Source: Histidinibacterium aquaticum | GTDB lineage: Bacteria; Pseudomonadota; Alphaproteobacteria; Rhodobacterales; Rhodobacteraceae | Direction: 5' to 3' | Assembly (NCBI RefSeq): GCF_008710275.1 | Contig: NZ_VYQE01000001.1 | Location: forward strand, 1-64,000 | Length of the DNA: 64,000 nt | Shown here: piece after piece, positions 54,757 through 61,647 of the stretch | Layout: each line of letters begins with the position of its first letter | Numbering within the stretch: position 1 is the stretch's first letter | Position numbers and translations under genes: made by a program | The notes under the pieces: model-generated | What the model saw: only the letters and a program-made list of their open reading frames with translations | Told to the model about the DNA's origin: nothing | The model's database searches: none

Positions 54757-55962
54757 CTACTCCGCCGCCTGCCCCGCTTGGTGGACGGCGGAGACCTCCG
54801 ACCGGATGATCCGCGCGATGAGGGCGCAGTCCTCGGTCGTGAAGGTCAGCGGCAGACGCATGTCCAGCAGTCCGGCGAGAACCCTGTCGGTTCTCGGCAA
54901 CTCCGGCACCGGGGCGTAGCGCCAGCTGTCGTACCGCGAGGTGAAGGCCACCGGTTCCGCGTCGCCGAACCATTTCAGCTCGACCCCGCGCGCGGCGCAG
55001 CGCGCGACCACGGCGCGGACGTTCGTCTCGTCCCAATCGAGCAGGAGGAACTGGAACGACGACGCGACGTAGCCCTCGGCCTCCGGTCGCCCGACCAGCG
55101 TCAGGCCGGGCGTGTGGCGCAACCCCTCCTCCATCGCGCGATAGAGCGCATTCCAGCGGTGCCCTCGTTCGGTGAGCGAGCGCAGTTGCGGGCGAAGGAT
55201 GGCCGCGCGCAGATTGTCCATCCGAGACGAGACATTCGGGACCTCGAGCCGAACCTTCCGGAACGCCTCTTCCGGCGGCGCGGCGAGGTGCCGACCGTAG
55301 AGCATGTAGCTGCCCGATCCGATGACCGCCCGCGCCATGACGTCATCGTCGTCGGTGACGAGGAAGCCGCCCTCGCCTGAATTCAGATGCTTGTAGGTCT
55401 GGGTCGAGTAGCATCCCACGAGACCGTGGCGGCCGGAGGGAACGCCGTTCCAGTGCGCACCCATCGTGTGGGCACAATCCTCGATCACCCGCACCCCCGC
55501 AGTCCGACAGATGTCCATAAGCCGATCCATGTCGCAGATGTGGCCGCGCATGTGGCTGAGGAGCAGAACCGAGGCCTGTCCGATCTTGGTCTCGAGAACG
55601 TCGAGATCGATCACGAGGTCTTCGGTCACTTCGACGTAGACGGGCACGGCGCCCACCGCCGCGATGGCGCCGGGCACGGGCGCGAGGGTGAACGCGTTGG
55701 TCAGGACCGGGTCGCCCGGCCCCACGCCGATCGCCCGCAGCGCAGTGGTCATGGCCGCGCCGCCGGAGGCGAGCGCCAGGCAGTAGCGTGCCCCGACCGC
55801 CTCGGCGAAGTCCCGCTCCAGCAGCGCCGTCTCCCCGGGGTCTCCCGGGACCGTGTTGTACCGGTGAAGCCGGCCGCTGCGCATGACCTCCACCGCGGCG
55901 GCGATTCCCTCTTCGGGGATCGGTTCCTGCTGCGTGAAACTGCCGGTGAAGCGCTCTGTCAT
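54757..55962 (-). CDS. DegT/DnrJ/EryC1-type PLP aminotransferase
   Basis: A 401-aa sugar-aminotransferase-like enzyme. The PLP lysine is in YSTQTYKHLNSGEGG; DNAFTL-like positions read TNAFTLAPVPGAI and EDCAHTMGAHWNG as usual in the family. Such enzymes transfer amino groups to keto sugars for cell-surface glycans or antibiotics. ATG 55962 is chosen since the longer frame runs into the phosphatase gene. It may relate to glmU-glmS nearby, but the link is only positional. Confidence 0.88.
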   Translation of the reverse strand: MTERFTGSFTQQEPIPEEGIAAAVEVMRSGRLHRYNTVPGDPGETALLERDFAEAVGARYCLALASGGAAMTTALRAIGVGPGDPVLTNAFTLAPVPGAIAAVGAVPVYVEVTEDLVIDLDVLETKIGQASVLLLSHMRGHICDMDRLMDICRTAGVRVIEDCAHTMGAHWNGVPSGRHGLVGCYSTQTYKHLNSGEGGFLVTDDDDVMARAVIGSGSYMLYGRHLAAPPEEAFRKVRLEVPNVSSRMDNLRAAILRPQLRSLTERGHRWNALYRAMEEGLRHTPGLTLVGRPEAEGYVASSFQFLLLDWDETNVRAVVARCAARGVELKWFGDAEPVAFTSRYDSWRYAPVPELPRTDRVLAGLLDMRLPLTFTTEDCALIARIIRSEVSAVHQAGQAAE

Positions 55963-56006
55963 GGCGACTTGATGGGGGTGGCTGGCCGCGCGGTCAATGG
56001 CAGCGC

Positions 56007-56669
56007 CTAGAGCGCGAGCGCCTCGACCGTTCCCGGAAGCTCGTCGAAATGAGCGATGGTGGCTTCCGGCAGAAGGGCGTTCACGCGATCTCCGGAGGGG
56101 CCGAAGGCGACGAGGATCGAAGGCACGCCCGCGGCCGCGGCGGTCTTGCGATCGGTCTCGGTATCGCCGACGAGGCAACTCCGGCCGGGGTCGCCCCCCA
56201 ACCTCCGAACGCAGTCCGAAAAGGGACGCGGGTCCGGTTTGCGGACGGGAAGCGTGTCCGCACCGACGAGAGCCCCGAAGGCGTCGCGAATTCCGAGCGC
56301 GTCGAGGAGGTCGATAGCGAGGCCCTCCGGCTTGTTGGTGCAGATCCCCACGGCGTAGCCCTGCCCCTTCAGTCGCTCGACGGCGTCCATCGCCCCCGGA
56401 TAGAGCTGCGTCTCGACACAGATCGCCTCTCCGTAGGCATCAAGGAGACGTGGATACTGGCGGTCGATCTCCTCCTCGCCATGCGAACCGGTCCGTTCGA
56501 ATCCCAGCGTCAGCATCGCCCGACCGCCCCGGAACGCGGTTTCCGCATCGGCGTGCGGGTCGAGCACGTCCCCGAGACCGAGGTCCCGGAAACAGCTGTT
56601 CGCCGCGGCGATGAGATCGCGGCTGGTATCGGCGAGAGTGCCGTCGAGATCGAAGATGACGCTGCGCAT
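56007..56669 (-). CDS. gph: HAD-family phosphoglycolate phosphatase-like enzyme
   Basis: A 220-aa HAD hydrolase. Motif I DLDGTLADTS (nucleophile and acid/base Asp), motif II GICTNKPE, motif III/IV with K in RKPDPRPF and GDTETDRKTA are present, with a cap domain at 15-90 typical of Gph (CbbZ). It removes phosphate from phosphoglycolate formed by DNA repair or oxygenation. Start ATG 56669; longer frame unsupported. Divergent from glmU. Confidence 0.88.
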   Translation of the reverse strand: MRSVIFDLDGTLADTSRDLIAAANSCFRDLGLGDVLDPHADAETAFRGGRAMLTLGFERTGSHGEEEIDRQYPRLLDAYGEAICVETQLYPGAMDAVERLKGQGYAVGICTNKPEGLAIDLLDALGIRDAFGALVGADTLPVRKPDPRPFSDCVRRLGGDPGRSCLVGDTETDRKTAAAAGVPSILVAFGPSGDRVNALLPEATIAHFDELPGTVEALAL

Positions 56670-56768
56670 GGCGGGGCTGTAATCCGTGGACAAAGATTGT
56701 GAAAGGGCGGGCGCTTGCTACCGGGAAGGCGTCCGGTAGAAGAAGCGCGATTAACCAAAGGGGCAAAC

Positions 56769-58115
56769 ATGGGCACGTCACTGATCCTGCTCGCGGCAGG
56801 GAAAGGCACAAGGATGAACTCCGACCTGCCCAAGGTGCTTCACGAAGTTGCGGGAGCCCCCCTGCTCGCCCATGCCCTGAGGTCCGGCCAGGCCCTTGAT
56901 CCCGAACGGATCGTCGTGGTCGCTGGGCACGGGTCCGAAAGCGTCCGCGTGTCCGTCGAGGACTGGGCCCCCGAGGCGACCGTCGTCGTCCAGGAAGAGC
57001 AGCTCGGGACGGGCCATGCCGTGGCGCAGGCGCGCGACGCGCTGCGCGGCGCCGAGGGCGATGCCGTGGTCCTCTACGGCGACACGCCCTTCATCAGACC
57101 CGAAACACTGCAGGCCATGGCCGAGGCGCGAGCGACACACGACATCGTCGTACTCGGGTTCGAGGCGCGCGATCCCGGCCGCTACGGACGCCTTGTCACA
57201 GAGGGCGACGACCTAATCCGGATCGTGGAATTCAAGGATGCCTCGGAGGAGGAACGCGCCCTAAACCTCTGTAATTCCGGCCTTCTCTGCGCCAAGGCAG
57301 ATCTGCTGCTGGAACTGGTCGGCGAGCTTTCGAACGAGAATGCCTCCGGTGAATACTACCTGACCGACGTCCCGGCCCTGGCCCGAGAGCGCGGCCTGAG
57401 CGCGACGGTCGTCCGGTGCGACGAGGCGGAGACCATGGGTGTGAACAGCCGCGCCGATCTCGCCGCCGCCGAAGTCGCCTATCAGGACCGCGCCCGGCAG
57501 GACGCGCTCGAGACGGGCGTCACCCTGACCGATCCCGCGACGGTTCATCTGGCCTTCGACACCGTGATCGGGCGCGACACCGTGATCGAGCCCAACGTGG
57601 TCTTCGGCCCCGGCGTGACGGTCGAGTCCGGCGCTCGAATCCGGGCCTTCTCCCATCTCGAAGGTTGCCACGTCAGCCGCGGCGCCGTCATCGGCCCCTA
57701 TGCACGACTTCGTCCCGGCGCCGAACTCGGAGAAGATGTGCGCGTTGGCAATTTCGTGGAGGTGAAGAACGCCGTGATCGGGGAAGGCGCGAAGGTCCCT
57801 CACCTGAGCTACATCGGCGACGCGGACATCGGTCGGAGATCGAACATCGGTGCAGGATCCATCACCTGCAACTACGACGGCGTCTTCAAGCACCGGACAC
57901 GTGTCGGAGAGGGCGTGTTCGTCGGCTCCAACACGATGCTCGTCGCCCCTGTTACGCTCGGGGACCAGAGCATGACCGCGTCGGGCTCCGTCATCACCCG
58001 CGACGTCGCCCCCGGCGACCTCGCCATCGCGCGGGCGCGGCAGGACGCCAAGCCCGGCTTCGCTCAGCGCTTTTTCGAACGCCTGCGGGCGAAGAAAGCC
58101 AGCCAGAAAGGATAG
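56769..58115 (+). CDS. glmU: Bifunctional UDP-N-acetylglucosamine pyrophosphorylase / glucosamine-1-phosphate acetyltransferase
   Basis: A 448-aa bifunctional enzyme. N-terminal pyrophosphorylase: ILLAAGKGTRMNSDLPKVLH (nucleotide loop) and LYGDTPFI. C-terminal left-handed beta-helix: hexapeptide repeats such as GAVIGPYARLRPGAELGEDV and the acetyltransferase site SNIGAGSITCNYDG. ATG 56769 follows AAAGGGGCAAAC; an upstream ATG at 56715 is unlikely. It forms an operon with glmS, four bases later. Confidence 0.97.
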   Translation: MGTSLILLAAGKGTRMNSDLPKVLHEVAGAPLLAHALRSGQALDPERIVVVAGHGSESVRVSVEDWAPEATVVVQEEQLGTGHAVAQARDALRGAEGDAVVLYGDTPFIRPETLQAMAEARATHDIVVLGFEARDPGRYGRLVTEGDDLIRIVEFKDASEEERALNLCNSGLLCAKADLLLELVGELSNENASGEYYLTDVPALARERGLSATVVRCDEAETMGVNSRADLAAAEVAYQDRARQDALETGVTLTDPATVHLAFDTVIGRDTVIEPNVVFGPGVTVESGARIRAFSHLEGCHVSRGAVIGPYARLRPGAELGEDVRVGNFVEVKNAVIGEGAKVPHLSYIGDADIGRRSNIGAGSITCNYDGVFKHRTRVGEGVFVGSNTMLVAPVTLGDQSMTASGSVITRDVAPGDLAIARARQDAKPGFAQRFFERLRAKKASQKG

Positions 58116-58119
58116 AGAG

Positions 58120-59937
58120 ATGTGCGGAATCGTCGGTATCCTCGGAGGCCATGAGGCCGCACCGCGGCTGGTGGAGGCCCTGAGCCGCCTGGAATATCGC
58201 GGCTACGACAGCGCGGGGATCGCCACCCTGCACGAGGGCCGGCTCGATCGCCGCCGCGCCGTCGGCAAGCTGGTCAATCTCTCCGACCGACTGGTCCACG
58301 AACCGCTCTACGGGCGCGCCGGGATCGGCCACACCCGCTGGGCCACCCACGGCGCCCCGACCGAGCGCAACGCGCACCCGCACCGTGCCGGACGCGTCGC
58401 CGTCGTTCACAACGGAATCATCGAGAATTTCAGGGAGTTGCGCGACGAACTTCAGGCCGCGGGCATCGCGCACGAGACCGAGACCGACACTGAGACGGTC
58501 GCCCTGCTCGCCGAGCGCTACCTGAACGAGGGCCTCTCCCCCCGCGATGCCGCCGAGCAGACCATCGCGCGGCTCGAGGGTGCCTACGCCCTCTGTTTCC
58601 TCTTCGAGGGCGAAGATGACCTCCTCGTTGCGGCGAGGAAAGGCTCGCCCCTGGCGATCGGCCACGGCGACGGCGAGGTCTTCGTCGGCTCCGACGCCAT
58701 CGCGCTGGCCCCCATGACCGACCGGATCACCTATCTCGACGAGGGCGACCACGCCATCATCTCGCGCACCTCGGTCGAAATCCGGGACGAGGCCGGGCAG
58801 ATCGCGAACCGTCCGGTCAAGATCGTGCATCTCGACGCGGCCAAGATCGACAAAGGCGGCTACAAGCACTTCATGGCCAAGGAGATCGCCGAGCAGCCGA
58901 ATGTCATCACCGACACGCTCGATGCCTACCTGACGGAGACCGGGATCGCCCTGCCCCCGCCCGGCCTCGATCTCCGCAAGGTCGATCGGCTGACTCTGGT
59001 GGCCTGCGGCACGGCCTTCTACGCCTGCATGACGGCGAAGTACTGGTTCGAGACACTCGCCCGGCTCCCGGTCGACGTCGATGTCGCCTCCGAGTTCCGC
59101 TACCGCGAACCGCCCGTCTCCCCGGAGAGCGTGGCCCTCTTCGTCTCGCAGTCCGGGGAGACCGCCGACACGCTCGCCGCCCTGCGCTATTGCTCGGGCA
59201 AGGCCGCCTCCATCGGCGCCGTCGTCAACGTCGTCGAGAGCTCGATCGCGCGGGAGAGCGACCACGTGCTGCCGCTCTATGCCGGGCCCGAGATCGGCGT
59301 CGCCTCGACCAAGGCCTTCTCCTGCCAGCTGACCGTCCTCCTGATCCTGGCGCTGAAAGCGGCGCATGATCGCGGACATCTGTCCGACGAGGGGCTCGCG
59401 GAGAAGATCGCGCAGCTCCGCACGCTGCCCGGCCTGATGAACCAGGCGCTGACCATCGAGGAGCCTGCCTCGGCGCTCTCCCGTCGCCTCTCCGAAGCAC
59501 GGGACGTGCTCTTCCTCGGGCGCGGCCAGATGTTCCCGCTCGCCCATGAGGGCGCCCTGAAGATGAAGGAAATCAGCTACATCCACGCCGAAGCTTACGC
59601 GTCGGGCGAGCTGAAGCACGGCCCCATCGCCCTCGTCGACGAGCATGTCCCGGTGATCGTCATGGCCCCGCGGGACCACCTCTACGACAAGACCGTCAGC
59701 AACATGCAGGAGGTCATGGCGCGCGGCGGCAAGGTGCTCCTAATCTCGGACAAGTCTGGCATCCGGCAGGCCGGCGACGGGCTCTGGGCCTCGCTGACCC
59801 TGCCCGAGATCGATCCCCTGCTTGCGCCGATCCTCTACGCGATCCCGGCGCAATTGCTCGCCTATCATACAGCCGTCGCGAAGGGGACCGATGTCGACCA
59901 GCCCCGCAATCTCGCGAAGTCCGTGACGGTCGAGTGA
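58120..59937 (+). CDS. glmS: Glutamine-fructose-6-phosphate transaminase (isomerizing)
   Basis: A 605-aa enzyme that makes glucosamine-6-phosphate. MCGIVGILGG gives the catalytic Cys2 of the glutaminase domain; two SIS domains follow (ACGTAFYACMTAKYWFE; FVSQSGETADTL; EISYIHAEAYASGELKHGPI), and the C-terminus ends in KSVTVE as in the family. No glmS ribozyme is upstream. It ends exactly beside the convergent lipoprotein gene. Confidence 0.98.
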   Translation: MCGIVGILGGHEAAPRLVEALSRLEYRGYDSAGIATLHEGRLDRRRAVGKLVNLSDRLVHEPLYGRAGIGHTRWATHGAPTERNAHPHRAGRVAVVHNGIIENFRELRDELQAAGIAHETETDTETVALLAERYLNEGLSPRDAAEQTIARLEGAYALCFLFEGEDDLLVAARKGSPLAIGHGDGEVFVGSDAIALAPMTDRITYLDEGDHAIISRTSVEIRDEAGQIANRPVKIVHLDAAKIDKGGYKHFMAKEIAEQPNVITDTLDAYLTETGIALPPPGLDLRKVDRLTLVACGTAFYACMTAKYWFETLARLPVDVDVASEFRYREPPVSPESVALFVSQSGETADTLAALRYCSGKAASIGAVVNVVESSIARESDHVLPLYAGPEIGVASTKAFSCQLTVLLILALKAAHDRGHLSDEGLAEKIAQLRTLPGLMNQALTIEEPASALSRRLSEARDVLFLGRGQMFPLAHEGALKMKEISYIHAEAYASGELKHGPIALVDEHVPVIVMAPRDHLYDKTVSNMQEVMARGGKVLLISDKSGIRQAGDGLWASLTLPEIDPLLAPILYAIPAQLLAYHTAVAKGTDVDQPRNLAKSVTVE

Positions 59938-60426
59938 TCAGGACCGGAAGACGGTCAGCTCCACGATCTCGGTGAGCGGTGCGCCGATCAGGCGCATCGC
60001 GGCCAGGCTGATCTGGCTTCCCGATCCCGCCTCGCCGCCCGAGGGGCGCAGCTCGATGTTGACCGACTCGCCCTGGTACTCGACCCGCCCCATGACCGTT
60101 TCCTGCACGAGAGGCGTCTTGAGCCAGATGCCCGGATCGGAGGCCGACCCCAGGGTGGCGAGCGTCGTCCCGAGACCGGCCCCTTCCGAGGCCGGCGCCG
60201 CGAGCGCCTCCGCCCGGTCCTCTTCGCTCGTGGTGTCGAAGTCCTCGACGGTCGTCGCGGCCGCCGGCGGAGGCGGCGGCGGATCGGGATCCAGCGTCTC
60301 GGGCTCGGCCGACGCCGAGGGCCCCTCGGTGGGCGCCGACATCGCCGTGGGCTGGAGGCTTTCTTGCAAGGAAGGGCTCTCGCAGGCGGCGAACGTCAGG
60401 GGGCCAAGAAGCAGGAGATATCTCAT
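59938..60426 (-). CDS. Putative lipoprotein, unknown family
   Basis: A 162-aa secreted protein: signal MRYLLLLGPLTFAAC with lipobox Cys15, a Pro-rich stretch (DPDPPPPPPAAA), then a folded C-terminus of about 80 residues (IWLKTPLVQETVMGRVEYQG). Proteins of this shape occur in Rhodobacterales, where the name D-galactarate dehydratase has been used; I see no catalytic motif. ATG 60426 begins it; longer open frame to 61644 is a shadow of moaA. Confidence 0.8.
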   Translation of the reverse strand: MRYLLLLGPLTFAACESPSLQESLQPTAMSAPTEGPSASAEPETLDPDPPPPPPAAATTVEDFDTTSEEDRAEALAAPASEGAGLGTTLATLGSASDPGIWLKTPLVQETVMGRVEYQGESVNIELRPSGGEAGSGSQISLAAMRLIGAPLTEIVELTVFRS

Positions 60427-60501
60427 GCGGCCGAGGCTAGGCCCGCGACGCCTGTGGCGCAAGCGCTTGCGCCAAACCCCGCCCAACCATAGATTCAAGA
60501 C

Positions 60502-61506
60502 ATGAACGCGCCCCTCGTCGATCCCTTCCAGCGGGCCATCCGCTATCTTCGGCTTTCGGTCACCGATCGCTGCGACTTCCGCTGCGTGTACTGCATGTCC
60601 GAGAACATGACCTTCCTGCCGAAGAAGGAACTGCTCACGCTCGAGGAGCTCGACCGGCTGTGTTCGGCCTTCGTCCGGCTGGGCGTGGAGAAGCTCCGGA
60701 TCACCGGGGGAGAGCCGCTGGTGCGCCGGGACATCATGACCTTCTTCCAGGGGATGTCGCGTCACCTCGAGAGCGGCGCCCTCCGCGAGCTCACCCTCAC
60801 GACGAACGGCTCCCAGCTCGAGCGGTTCGCGGGGGCCCTCGCCGCAGCGGGCGTGCGGCGCGTCAACGTCTCGCTCGATACGCTGGACGAGGAGAAATTC
60901 GCCCGCGTCACACGCTGGGGCCGCCTGCCACAGGTGCTCCGGGGGCTCGACGCCGCCCAGGCCGCGGGCCTCCGGGTCAAGCTGAATGCCGTTGCGCTGA
61001 AAGGGTTCAACGAGGACGAGCTGCTCACCCTGACCGAGTACTGCGCCGAGCGCGGCATGGACCTGACCTGGATCGAGGTCATGCCGATGGGCGACATCGG
61101 CAACGAGGACCGGCTCGGACAATACTGGTCCCTGCGCGACCTGCGCGCGGATCTCGCCCGGCACTACACGGTGACCGACCTGCCCGACGACACCGGCGGC
61201 CCGGCCCGCTACGTCCGGCTGGAGGAAACTGGCCAGCGCATCGGCTTCATCACGCCGCTCAGCCACAACTTCTGCGAAAGCTGCAACCGCGTGCGCGTGA
61301 CCTGCACCGGCGAGATCTACACCTGCCTGGGTCAGGAAGGGAAATCCGACCTGCGCGCGCCCCTCCGCGGGTCCGAGGGCGACGGCCCGCTCGAGGAGGC
61401 GATCCGCGCGGCCATCGCGCTCAAGCCCAAGGGGCACGACTTCGATTATTCCCGTCAGTCGGTCGACGGGCGCGTCTCGCGCCACATGAGCCACACCGGC
61501 GGCTGA
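60502..61506 (+). CDS. moaA: GTP 3',8-cyclase
   Basis: A 334-aa radical SAM enzyme of molybdenum cofactor synthesis. The first cluster motif is CDFRCVYC (residues 23-30), SAM site GGEPLVRR, second cluster [11 protein letters not shown] with a third Cys in YTCLGQ. GTP-binding residues near the C-terminus follow. The C-terminal SRHMSHTGG tail with Gly-Gly is the required MoaA end. Divergent from the lipoprotein gene. Confidence 0.98.
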   Translation: MNAPLVDPFQRAIRYLRLSVTDRCDFRCVYCMSENMTFLPKKELLTLEELDRLCSAFVRLGVEKLRITGGEPLVRRDIMTFFQGMSRHLESGALRELTLTTNGSQLERFAGALAAAGVRRVNVSLDTLDEEKFARVTRWGRLPQVLRGLDAAQAAGLRVKLNAVALKGFNEDELLTLTEYCAERGMDLTWIEVMPMGDIGNEDRLGQYWSLRDLRADLARHYTVTDLPDDTGGPARYVRLEETGQRIGFITPLSHNFCESCNRVRVTCTGEIYTCLGQEGKSDLRAPLRGSEGDGPLEEAIRAAIALKPKGHDFDYSRQSVDGRVSRHMSHTGG

Positions 61507-61509
61507 TCC

Positions 61510-61612
61510 CCCCGACTCTTCTGGGCGAAAATATCCCGGGGAGTCCGCGGCGCAGCCGCGGACGGGGCAGAGCCCCGCGCCGCCCGGGCATCGCCGGAGG
61601 CGATCCCGGGCA
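61510..61612. repeat. GC-rich intergenic repeat, copy 3
   Basis: Core CTTCTGGGCGAAAATATCCC then GGGGAGTCCGCG at 61515-61543 is the reverse complement of the cores of copies 1 and 2, followed by CCGCGG and GCATCGCC/GGCGATCC complementary GC blocks as in the others. Lies between convergent moaA and the helicase gene. Confidence 0.75.
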
Positions 61613-61620
61613 AACAACGA

Positions 61621-61637
61621 GCGGCCCGAAGGGCCGC
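61621..61637. terminator. Hairpin between moaA and the helicase gene
   Basis: GCGGCCC pairs with GGGCCGC around a GAA loop, ten bases before the helicase stop in the convergent gap. It fits a terminator for either gene, mainly the helicase, though no T-run is seen. Confidence 0.5.
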
Positions 61638-61647
61638 ACCGCATGCC

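Noticed and set aside
58000-58125. glmS ribozyme before glmS
   Set aside because: Only four bases separate glmU and glmS; no room for a ribozyme, and it is a Gram-positive feature.
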